This document shows positions 1-12,000 of a stretch of 64,000 bases of DNA, in pieces (positions within the stretch are counted from its first letter, which is position 1; the number at the start of each line of letters is the position of its first letter). Source of the DNA: Desmodesmus armatus (Eukaryota > Chlorophyta > Chlorophyceae > Sphaeropleales > Scenedesmaceae); NCBI GenBank assembly GCA_007449985.2, contig VIIQ02000146.1, positions 62,001 through 126,000 on the forward strand, in the 5' to 3' direction. A program made the position numbers and the translations under genes. The notes beneath the pieces were generated by a model. That model did not search any database. It was not told where the DNA came from and worked only from the letters and a program-made list of their open reading frames with translations.

Positions 1-3000
1 GAGTTCCTGCAGGCCTGTACAGAGAGGTGCACAGCCCCAAACGCATCCACGGCTTTGATGGCCAGCGCCTGACGTGCATCAGTGCAGGCGCAAAGCACAG
101 CGCAGCAGTGCAGGAGGGCGGCACAGTCGTTACATGGGGCCATGGCAGGTGCGCATGTCAGTCACGGGTCGCGGGAAGTTTGCTTTTGGGTGCTGCCATT
201 CCAGCAAGCTGTGCAGCCTTGTGACATGCAAGTCCGGCAAATAACAGCATGGGCAAATTGAGGTATGCAACGCCAGCACAGGAGGTTGCGGCGCGTAACG
301 CGCAGTGTGAGGGGAGTTGACAACTGGCTGTGACAATTGCTGCGTGCTGCTCCTGCAGGTATGGTCGTCTGGGTGTTGGAGGCACTCCAGACATCTTGCC
401 GCCCTCGGTTGTGGCAGGGCTGCGAGGCTGCTGTGTGGTACAAGTGGCATGTGGCACAGCACACACGCTTGCCCTCACAGCGGATGGCAGGGTGTACGCA
501 TGCGGGTAGGTGACCCAGTCTGCAGCGCAGACTGCTTGGTGCAGATGCTTGGAACGAGTTGAGACACGCTGATGCTTCTGACAGAGGCCCAAGTGTGTGG
601 CTTGACACCAGGCGCAGCGGGTGCTGCTGTGCACCCCTGGTTCACACCCTTGCTCAGTGCAGTACAGGACTCAGCTGCGGGGCACGCGCAAGCCCAGATA
701 GCGCCAACCTGTGTTTGACCACGTTGAACTCAAGTATTGGTTGTCTGTATGCACCTCGCCGTGCTGCAGGTTCAACGGGCAAGGTGCGCTCGGCACAGGG
801 GACGAGCAGGACAGGTTGTACCCCGTGCTGGTGCCTGGTCTGCCCAGCTGTGTGCAGGTGGCAGCTGCAGCCTCCTCTATGGCCCTCAGCAGCGATGGCC
901 AGGTGTTTATGTGGGGAGGTGCTGCCGCCAAGAAGCTGCAGCAACATGGCAGTAACGGCAGCAGTGCCAGCACACAGGCCGTTGGAGGTGCGAGTGCGGG
1001 TGCGGATGGCACCACAGGTGCACCTGGTAACACTAGTACTAGTAGCAGCAGCATGCAGAAGACTTGCGTGCCGTGGCTGGCAGGTGTGAGGGCTGTGCAC
1101 ATCACCTGTGGGGTGGAGACGGCGGCGGCTGTCAGCAGCAGTGGGGAGGTGCTGCTGTGGGGCAGCAGGAGCTGCCTGCCAGACAGCATGATGGGCGGGG
1201 CGCAGTCTTTGCGACCCCAGTCTCAGCCCCCAAATCCTCAGTTGCTAGCAGCTGGCACAGCTCCCTTGGCTGTTGCATCGGGGGTTCCGTGCGCGGCTCA
1301 GGCCAGTGCCCAGGGCACACCAACAGCAGCAGAGGAAGGGCAGTGTGATCGGCAGCACCCAGGTGCAGCTGGCACGGCTGCAGCTGCTTGTGAAGACGCA
1401 GGATGCACTGGGGATGTGACTGTACAGCTGCTGGTGCAGGGCGCAGGCTGTGAACAGCACCCAGTCAAGGTGGTACTATTGGTCCATCCGCAGCAGCATG
1501 CTGCTGCCAGCGGAACACAGCAAATTGCGCGCCGCACGCGCAGCACAGCAGCTGTACAGCCCCCTGCAGCGGCAGGTAGCGTGGAGCAGCAGCAGCAATG
1601 CACACGGGCTCAGGCTTGCAGCCGAGCTGCACTGCCAGCACCTGCCAGGCAGGGTGTGAGGGCTAAGGCGCAGGGGCAGGCGCCACTGCAGCAGGGAGGC
1701 AGCTTGGCTGCAGGTCGGGGGTTTGATCCCCAGGAGGAGCCTGTTGCTGACACGGTGTGTGGGGCCAGCCACCAGGTGGTGCTGTGCCAGCCCTCCCAGC
1801 ATGTGCCCAGCCAAGGTGAGGGTGATGGTGGGCTGACAAGCGGGTCTTCTCTTCTGCCCTATCCCTCCCTCCCCAAATGATGATTTCAGTTATCCTGCAA
1901 CACCCCCACGCCTGAACACACCACAAAAGATCATGATGATGCATCTTCAGTGGGAGGGGGAAACCTCCCCAGGGGTGAGTTAACTGCTGCCAGCACTAGC
2001 TTTCAATCGGTCACAAATCTAGCAACACTCCCTCATCCTCCTGCTGCCTCCTCTGCCGCTGTCACTGCTGTCCCTGACCCCGCTGCTGCTGCGCCTTCCC
2101 TGCAGACGAGCTCAGGGCCGCCATCCTGGCAGTGCTGCGTGCCTACATCAGCAGCTTTAATTCAACCAACACCAGCAGCCTCAACCTCCTCATGCAGCAG
2201 CAGCAACTGCAGGCAGCGCACCAGTCGGAAGCCAACTGGGCAGGCAGCATCGTGGGAGGCCCTGCAAAGAGCACAAAATCAGCTCGCCATGGCGGCTATG
2301 GCGGCAGTGTGGTCTCCTTTGCAGGGAGCACGGGGAGAGCAGTACAGCAGGCTGCATCGCTGGCTAGCTTCCCCTTGGGGCAGCAGTCTCCGGGCCTCTC
2401 GGCTGCGGATGCAGAGGATGCTGGCCGACACGGCGGTGTGCTGGGTTCGCCAGGCAGTATCGTCAGGGGTGGGGGGCCGTCTGTGTCCTTTGCTGGGGGT
2501 CCCGGCCCTGGTGCAGGCGACGGGCCAGGTACAGATGCCGATAGTGTGGTCGGCAGTGGCTCGAGCCCTGGTGGGAAAGGAGCCGCGCTGCTTTCCAAGG
2601 CGGAGCGGGCAGTGGGATATGCTGCCTCTGTGGCAGATGGGAGCCAGTACAGGGGCAGGGGGGCAGCGGGGTCTGTGTGCGGGAGCCAGGTGGCCGGTAC
2701 TGTGGGAGGAGGACGGCCGGGGAGTGCCGGCCTATTGGGGCCTGCAAGTGACTGCTTGAGCTTGCATGGAGCGCTGGTGCTGTGCAAGGATGTAAGTGGA
2801 TGGTGATGCTTTGTGAGGTTGGATGCTTTGGGCAGCATTGCACAGCGCATTGGTGGTGGTGTCCTGCGGGTGACAGTCGATCTTGATACCGGGCTCAAGT
2901 TGCGACGAATGCGCATGGGCATGCTGCAACCCAGCTGCTAGGTACGCCATCTCCCCAGCTGCTCCACTGGTTGCACAGAAGTCAGCAGCAGCTTGCGATC

Positions 3001-6000
3001 TACCATGCTCTGCCCATCATGTGTGTTGGATGTTTGCTGTTGCCGACGCGTGTGTCACGCTTTTTGCAGGTGTGTTTGCTTGACAACATCACAGAGCACT
3101 TGGACGTCATCCGCGCCTTTCAGCTGATGCTCCACAGGAAGAGGGGAAGGCTGGGTAAGTGCCAAGCACGACCTGGCAGACACTGCACGTGTAGTGCAAT
3201 ATACGCTGGAAAATACGCTGGAAACATGGCTACCGCAACCACACATTTCGCCCTGCTGCACTGATGCGCAGTGCTTGGAACCCTTACTGAGGGTGATCAT
3301 CACATGCCTTACCTGTATTGCCGTGTGTGAAGCCGCCACCAACCAACGTTGCATCTGCAGCAGCAGCAGCAGCTTGGCTGCCGACCAGCCATTGATACTG
3401 TTGTTGACTTCATACTGCTGCTCCCACCCCCCTTGTTCCCAACCCCCACACATAGGCCCAGCACACACAGCAGCAGGTCAGCCCGCCCCCCACCCTGCAG
3501 CCGACAGTACACGTGGCAGCATCAGCTGCATCCCAGCTGGCTCAGTAGCTCCGCACGGACCCTCTGGTCAGGAGACGGCCGCCGGTGCAGCTGCTGCCAC
3601 AGCAGCTGGCAGCCCTGCGGTGCATGGAGCGCTGGATATCAGCAGCATGAATGCGGGCGACCACTACGCGCAGCCACCACATGACCCCGGTATCCTTACC
3701 ATAGTCCACGTCCTGCGGCCCAATGAGCCTGCAGTAGCAGTAGCTGCGACGGCTGCAGATCATGCTGCAGATGGTTGTGTGGGAGCCGGCCTGGGCGGCG
3801 CCTGTGGCAGCAACAGCAGGCCAGCCAGTCCTGGGCCGGGGGTGGAGTGCCGGGCCAGCAGCGGCAGCAGTAGGCCTGGCAGCAGTGGCAGGGTGATGGG
3901 GAAGCAGGCGGTCGGGCGCGCTGCTGCGGCTGCTAGTGGCATGGACAGCATCACTAGCCTGGATGCAGGGGAAATGCTGGAGATGCTGCTGCTGGTGAGT
4001 GTTTCTTTCTGGTAGCAGCAGTCTTGAATGCTTAGCAATCAGCAACCTTGAGGAGTGGTGCCTTCATTCTGTCAGTGCCGTCATAGTGACCAGTCGCCAA
4101 TGTTAACGGGATACACTCATGTACTGGTGCAGTTGACATGTAAATGCACATATGCCAACCACTGCTGTTGTCCCAACTGGCAGTCAGGAGGCTTGCCTTC
4201 AAACAGCGACTGCAACAACGCCCTACCAGCCAGTTGCAAGCAGCCTGTCTCACATGGTCGCACTGCGATTGATTTAGCTTTGTGTGCCACAAAGTGATGC
4301 ACAGGGTCTTTGGCATTACCTGTCAATGCGTGTCATGCTGCTGCCAGAGGGAACCAGATTGATGCGCTTTCTCCCACTGCGCATTATTGGTGCGCACAGC
4401 TGTGCCCGTGCAGTGGCCACACGTAGAGCACACTGCGCGCACTGACGTGTTGACACATGCTGTGCCTGCTGCAGCTGATGAAGGAGCGGCACCCGTGCTA
4501 CAGGCGCCAGCCAACCGCGCTGCTGCAAATGCTGGCAGGCTGGCACCTCACGCGGCTGCAGGTAAGGCTGCATTATGGGTAGTGTGCGAATGCTTGGCAG
4601 GTGGCTGCAATCGTGTTCGCTCCCAAGTGCAACCTGGGCAACCGGGCAATCCAAACCTACATCTGTTTGACTTGCAGATAGCCACGAGCCCCTAGCCGCC
4701 CTGGCTTAGGAAGTGTCCCCCAATCCTGATGTGTGCTGCATTGCAGGGCCGCAAGTCGGACCAGGGTCCACCATGGCTGCTGCGCCAAGCCCTGCAGCCC
4801 GACATACTGACATCGATCGAGTCCTCCAGCAGCACTGAGCTGCTGCACGGCATATACGTCCACCTGGCTGGCAGCAGTGCCAACATTCAAGACCTCAGCA
4901 TGCACCTGGCCGACATGCGCTTGGACTGCGCTGTGCAGGTATGCGCCCTGAACTCATGAGACTACTGCCAACGTGTGGCCATGAGGGCCTTTGCCTGCAG
5001 GGTATACACCCTCGCCAACGGGCGCAAGGCTGGTTATGTGCATCTTGTGCGCACGTGCGTTCATGCACCAGGAGTGTGTGTTGAATATGATTTGCACCCA
5101 TGGATGGCATTAGGTGGATGTGATGGTGACCAGCCTGTGTCTTGTGTCATGCTGTGCAGCCGGCTTCATGACACCCCAAGACCTGCTCCGGCAGCAGCAA
5201 AAAGGTCAGCGGCGGCAGCAGCAGAGCGGCAGCCTGAAGCCCCACGCATTCCTGCGACAGGGCAGCAGTGCCAACAGCAGCAGCAGCAGCAGGGCCTTGA
5301 ACAGCTCCAACCAGAGTTGCGGGTACCAGTCAGGCACTGAAAGCAGCCGGTACCGCACGCATGAGCCCATCCCTTACAGCATCAGCATGCACACGCCAGT
5401 CCTGCAGAGCAGCAGGAGCAAGCGCGGCGAGCGGAGCAGCAGCACTTGTGGCAGTGATGCCTGTGGGGGCCGAACGTTCCAGCTTCCCCTGTACAAGCTT
5501 GCTGCGTTCATCCGCACAGCCAAGCTGCTGCCACGGCTGCTGGATAAGTACCTGGTGCAGCTTCAGCTGAAGGGCCAGGAGCAGCGGATCGCACCAGGGG
5601 GCCAGAGGGTGGACGGCCTGCCGGTGATGCCTTGCCTGCAGCTCAACTTGCAGCAGCAAGGGGCCTGGGCTGGCGCTGGGGCAAGTTACAGCGGGCAGAG
5701 GCGCAGGTGTGTGGAGGGAGTTATATGCATCATGCCATATTGGTGTGACAACATAAAGCTTACGTCAAGTCGGCACTAATAAAGTGCAGACCTGATAGGG
5801 TATACACTGTAGTAAAGCAAAGGGTGTGCCACAACGGGTTGCACCGGCAGGCAGGCTGTTGCATTCCACTGGGCCTGTGTTGGATTGCTGTTACACCAGA
5901 CCTGACCCCTGCAACCTTGCATGGTGGCATCTCCTCCTTCTGTTCGGCACAGCCTTGTTGTTGGCGGTGACGCGCTGATTGTTGGACACCAGGCACCCAA

Positions 6001-9000
6001 CCACTATCCTCTCCCCTCCCTGCTGCTGCCAAGCAGGCCCTCCATAGCTCCTGGTGACCCCCAGCAGCAGCACACTGGCCTCCTGGGTGAGGCCAGCAGG
6101 CTGCCGCCCCTCAAAGAGACATCATCTGTTGCCTCATCCCTTGGCGCATCTGTCTCTGGGCAGCGCCAGGGACTACCAGTGACAACACGGCAGCAGCAGC
6201 AGGGGCCAGGGTTTAGACCCGACAGCCCTGACGACAGCAGCAGCATGTCACGCGGCAGCTACAGCCATGCAGACAGCTTCTTTGAACCAGTGTCGAGCCA
6301 GCGCGTGCGTGCGTTCCCCCGTAGTGGCAGCACTGGCAGTATCAGGGGCTCTGCTACTGGCGCTGCCCCGGGGACCTCGACAACTTGCAGGAGCAAGTTG
6401 TCTGTGGAGGGTGGTGGGCGCACGGCCAGGGAGTCGCAGCAGGGTGGAGCGATGGGCCGAGGCGGAGTGCGGGGAGAGCCCGTGCAGATGTGAGTGGACC
6501 AGCAGTTCATGTGCACACCATTGTGCTGCTCAGTGTACAGCTGTACAAGTAACAATTCTCGGCATGAACACACTGTAGCAGCCTGGCTTTGATCAGCCGT
6601 GCAGTACCAGCGCCGCTGCCATAACGGCTGTGCATTGTGGCAGTAGCTGTGCTTAGCACTGGGGACGCGCATGCTTGACTGTCCAGCTGTGACTCACAGC
6701 AAAGCATCTTTCACCTGCTCTGCCGCACTCTGCTCTCCCAGGCCTGATGCCAGCATGGTCGACGCCAGTGCCCTAAACAGTGCTGAGCTGCTGCCGGTGC
6801 GCTCTGCGGTGGCGTGCATACAGCTGGTGTTGCAGTCTGCACCCTCAGGCGCAGCGATCAGGGTGCGGTCTGCCGGAGGGTCTAGCAGCAGCAGTGCTGC
6901 AAGCAAGGTGCTGGTGCCGCTGCTGCCCGGGGGCACGTCAGCAGCAGTCGAAACAGCAGCGCCAAAGGCAGGCAGCAGGAGTGCCAGCGCTGGTGGCAGC
7001 GGGCAAGGGTCACAGTACGGCAGCGCGGCATGGATTGAGGTTGTGGAGAGTCAGCAGGCACAGGGCGGGAAAGGTCATGCAGGGAGGCAGGTTGGAAGTG
7101 CCAAGGTGAGCTGAATCCAGGACTGAAGGCCACTGGTAGGAGGCTGCTCCCTGTCACGCGCATGCTGGGCAGTGCATTGCCATGCCTCGGGCCGAAAGCT
7201 CCTCCACGTTGTGTTAGTGTGTCTCACTTTGTGTCTTTACTGTCATTTACTCTGAGAGCAACTGAGCTCAGCATTTACATGTTGGTGTACACCTGCGTGG
7301 TAACCGGTCGCCTGTCTGTGGGCACTGCAAAGCGTCACCCTGCTGAACTGAAACTCATCGCCAGTACATCAACTGCCCTTTCACACCGCCTCCCGCGCAG
7401 GCCACCTACCAGCAGCAGCAAGCCGCCCTGCAGAAGCAGCGCCAGGTCGAGGCGGCATCTGCAGAGCTGGCGGAAGCTCGGGAGGCAGCATGCCAGGATG
7501 TCTGGATAGCCTGCATGCTTGTGGAGCTGCTTGGCAGCAGCCTCATCACACCACACAGCTCTGCTGCTGTCAAGCTCCCTCCGCCAGCACCAGCCAGCAC
7601 AGTGCCCGCACCTGCAGCGGCTGATGGTGCTGCTGCTGCCAGGTGCCAGGGCTGCACGTTAGCTGAAGGAGGGGACCTGGGATGTGGTGCAGATGCCGGG
7701 TGTGATTGTGGGCCACAGCAGCAGCCAGCAGACTCAGGAGATAGTGGAAGCAGCAGCAGCTGGTGCGTATGGGACCGTGGCTACTGCTTCATTGCAGGGG
7801 AGGCAAACAGCAATGCTGACCTGCCCGGCTTCAAGTTGCCGGGCGTCTCACGGAGTGCTGGCAGTGGCTGCAGTGCTGGCAGCAGCGGCAATGGCAGCAG
7901 GGCGGCAGCTGGGGGAGTGGGTGACCTGCTCAACCACTGCATCAGCTACCCGCAGTTTGTGGAGGTGCTGTGCTGCCTGATGGCTGCTAGGTCTGTCAGC
8001 ATCCTGGAGCCTGATGTGAAGCAGATCAGGGGCCTGGCCTTGGACGAGGAGATGCAGGTAGGAGGGGGCTGCCTGAGCGCCCTGAACTTATGCCACAGGG
8101 CGGGCAGGGTGGCAGCGGGGTTGCGGAACCGCCGTGAAGGGGTCAGGGATCTAGTATGCCATCTAGATGCAAAGCAGGCCACAGCAATCAGGATTCCTCT
8201 AAGGGGTATCCTGCTGTAAATTGTGGGCGCGCCGGTGCAGTGTCTAGGGAGATAGCCAGTCAGGATGGTCGTGTGTGGAAGACATGCCGCATGGGGGTTG
8301 TGCACTTGTGTGACGTTGCCAATCAGCCGCCGCTTGCATGTGTGTGTGGTCTGCCGCTTGATGTTGTGCAGGACCATGCACGCGTTGTCATGGAGCACAT
8401 CATGAAGTGGAGGGCGAACCAGCTCACACCATGGAAGCAGGCGCAGCAGCAAGGCCCAGCTGGCCAGCAGCAGTCGGCAGCAACAGCCAGCGCCACCAAC
8501 ACTTCTGCTGTGCCGCGTCCTGGGGCAGCACCTGCAGCACCTGCAGGGCCTACGGCAGCTGCTAGCCTGCCGTCTGAGGGCGTGATGTGGTGTGCGGGGT
8601 GTATGCAGCCTACAGCAGCATGCGGCTGGGCAGCTCTGTGCTGGGGCTGCACAGAGACGGCTACCTGCAGCTGTTGAAGGATGCGGGCATGGTGTCGGCT
8701 GCTGGAAGCAGGTGAGTCACGATGGCGGCGGGCAGCAGCACGCGCCTGTGGTTTGAGCAACTTGTGCCACGTGTTGTTATGGCACCTACAGCTGTACCCT
8801 GGGCTGTAGAATTTGCACTCGGGTAGTGTTGCTTTGAGAGAGTTTGACGGCCATCACAACCACTTGTGTGTTGATTACCTCTGTATGTTGATGTCTTTGT
8901 TGTATGGCCCTGCTGATGCAGCGACCTGTCCCCAGCAGATGCCCTCTGTGTTTTTGACGGAGTTGCAACAGCATCCTCTGCTGCAGCAGCAACCAAGGGG

Positions 9001-12000
9001 AAGTCCGGCAGGCCCGCTTCACCGGCACGGGCCGGGCCTGTCCTCGACAGCCTGGAAGAAGGCAGCAACAGCAGCAGCGGTGCCAGGCCTGCTGGGTTGG
9101 GTCCTGAGCAGCGACAGTCAACGTTCATGCGCTGCGTCACCCAGCAGCTGCTGCAGCGTCTGGAGGTAGGCGGCGCTGCCTTACAGGGAGGTGCTGCTGC
9201 AGTGCTGGTGGGAGACGCAGGTGCTGTTGAGGCAGCAGACACGCCAGTGGCCTCAGCACATCCAGCATGCACAGCAGCAGGTGCAGCAGGGCGTGATCCT
9301 CAGGCTGCGCAAGCCACATCAGGACAACAAGCAAGGCCACAGGCTGTCTCTGCAGCGCTTGAGGATGATTCAGAGAGCGGGCGCAGTCCTGGAAGCACCC
9401 TGGGCCCCGGCTCTTCTGCAGCCTCAAGCCGCCCATGCAGCAGCACGACAGGAACTGTGCTTGAGGGTGGCGTCAGCTCCAACACAAGCAGGCCTGTCAG
9501 CACAGGCACAGCAGGCAGTGCTGACACCGCAGCATCGTCAGCAATTTCTCGCTCTTCCTGCGAGTCGGAGATGGCTTCAGAGGCAGCAGCGTGCTGTCCG
9601 GCCGATGGCACAGCACGGGGTTCATCTGATGCAGATGCTGGGCGGGATGGTGGGAGGAAGGATGACGGCGTGCTGACGGCTGCACAGTTTCTGCAGGCGA
9701 TGGTGCTGCTCAGCAGGCGGTGCTTCCCGCGCATAGCCAACGGCAGCAGAGCTTGGAAGCTGCTGCTGGAGCGGCATGTGCAGCCCCTGGCTGACAAGAA
9801 GCGCAGCAGGTGAGGGAAGCTCGTGATGATTTCTTGCTCCAGGGTTGGTTGGTGGGGTGATTGTTGGGTTCAATAGCTAGGCCTGGAAGCTGCTGCTGGA
9901 GCGGCATGTGCAGCCCCTGGCTGGCAAGAAGCGCAGCAGGTGAGGGAAGCTCGTGATGCTTTCTTGCTCCAGGGTTGGTTGGTGGGTGGCTTTTGCAAAA
10001 TAGCTAGGCCTGCAAGCGGCTGCTGCAGCAGCATGTGCAGCCCCTGGCTGACAAGAAGCGCAGCAGGTGAGGGAAGCTCATGATGCTTCTGGCTCTAGGG
10101 TTGGTTGGTTGGTTGGTGTAAGACAGCTAGGTCTGGAAGCTGCTGCGCGCGCAGCATGCTGAAGTGGCATTTGCAGCTGCTTGCGGAGAGGAAGCGCAGC
10201 AGGCAACAGACACACATGAGACAGCAGCAGCAGTGTCAGCGCCTGACTTTTCAAGTCGGAGGTATGTGACCTCCCCCCCCCCCCCCCGCAAGCAGTGCTT
10301 GCCGTCTCACCCTGTGTGGCCGCCTCACTGTGGTGCGCGCTGGTATGACCGGATGGCTGCCAGCCAGCCTCCTTATTCCCGGCATTGTCATGCCATGACT
10401 GACATGACATGACGGTGAGGCTCACCCCGGCAGCAGCAACCTCGCAGCACCCCCCGCTCTGTTTGTTGTCTCTCTGTGCTGCCTGCAGGTATGAACGTAT
10501 GGCAGCCAGTCCAGCACTCCCGTGTTGTCATGCCCCACCCCAGCAGCAGCAACCACGCAGCCACCCCCGCTCTGCTTGCTGTCTTGCTGTGCTGCCTGCA
10601 GGTATGACCGTATGTCAGCCAGCCTCAGCACTCCTGGCATCGTGGCCCTGCTCACAGCCTGGCAGCCCCAGCTGCAGCAGCTGCACCGCCAGGCGGCCAT
10701 GCATGCCCGCGCAAATGCCAACGCCAACACAGCCGCACCCCAGGCCGCCCTTGGAGCACCCTCCAGCCATCACCAGGGGGGTGGGCAGCAGGGGTGTTGG
10801 GCGCTGACGCGCAGGGCCTGAGCTTGACAGCATTTCTGGAGGTGTTGCAGGAGAAGGCGGTGATCCCGCAGCTTCTGGAGCCTTGTGATGTGCAGGAGGT
10901 GCTGAGGCAGCTGCTGGTGACTCAGGCTGACCAGGTGTGTACATGGCTAATGTTACGCGCCCATGCGACGGTTCCAGAAGCAACCGACAGGGCAGGAAGG
11001 TCCACCTGGAAGGTAGACCTTGTGGACCATGCGGGCATGCTGCATCGTGCTGCCGCAGGCTGGGCTGTACTGGTAGGCAGTGCTGAGTAGCGGCAGCAGC
11101 GGTCCACCCTGTTGTAAGTGTCCGAGGGGTGGTCTGTCGGCAGCGCGGCTGCCATGCCTTGATGGTGGTTGGAATGAGGACTGCGGAACCTCACACTCTG
11201 TCCTGCCCGTGCATGCTTGTGTCAAACGAAGCCCCGACTGCTTGTCTACCGGTTCCACAGGGCTGAACAGGTCCAGCCGTCCTGTATCCTGCGACAATGT
11301 CCTGAGCTATGCTGACGCACACATGTCACATCACATCTGCAGTGCGTGTGTAACTCCTTCTGTGCATGTACGTCTGCGTGTATGGTGTGCAGGATGCCGT
11401 CTTCTGCAGCCTGCGCTGCAATCAGTTTGTCCACGCGCTGTCCATGTGCGGCCTGGCAGCCTTCAGCTCGCGCCGCATGCAGCACAGCCCCTTGCAGGAG
11501 CCAGAGCAGCAGCTGGCTGCATTCTTGGCAGTCATGGGGCTTACACCACTGCCAGGGCAGCAGCTGGCAGCACCAGCGGCAGCGGCAGGGGCAGCAGGAG
11601 ATGCGGGTGCGGGCAGCGACACCCGACCTGGACATGGCAAGAAAGGCACGCAAAAGCATAGCAGCAGTGGTGCGCTTTCTGTGTCTGTGCTGTCCGGCTT
11701 GCCGTCCGATTGTGTAGATGCTCCGGGTGGCCAGCGCGGTTTGGGTGTTGTCCTGTTGCCTTTGAAGCTGCCAGCAGTTGCTTGTGCAGACAGTATTGCC
11801 CTCACGTTACGTGTTGTGACAGAGCAGCGTGATGACCAGGTGTACACCACTGGTCACCATGATGGCTGTAGCAACCACTCTGCAGTGAAGAACTACACAA
11901 GCGCGCGCAGGCCTAGGCCTCATTGCATGCATGAGTGAAATTGTCGCCTGCGCTGCCTGGTGTGGTGTTGCGTGCAGCTCAACGGCTACGTCAGCAGCTG

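Noticed and set aside
8585..8677. Programmed ribosomal frameshift in the RCC1/TPR gene
   Set aside because: No slippery heptamer or downstream pseudoknot was recognised, and five similar breaks in other places argue for a technical cause.
9884..10067. Copies 2 and 3 of the donor repeat as mutually exclusive exons
   Set aside because: Each mini-exon would be 59 nt, entering in phase 0 and leaving in phase 2. Neither inclusion nor swapping keeps the frame.
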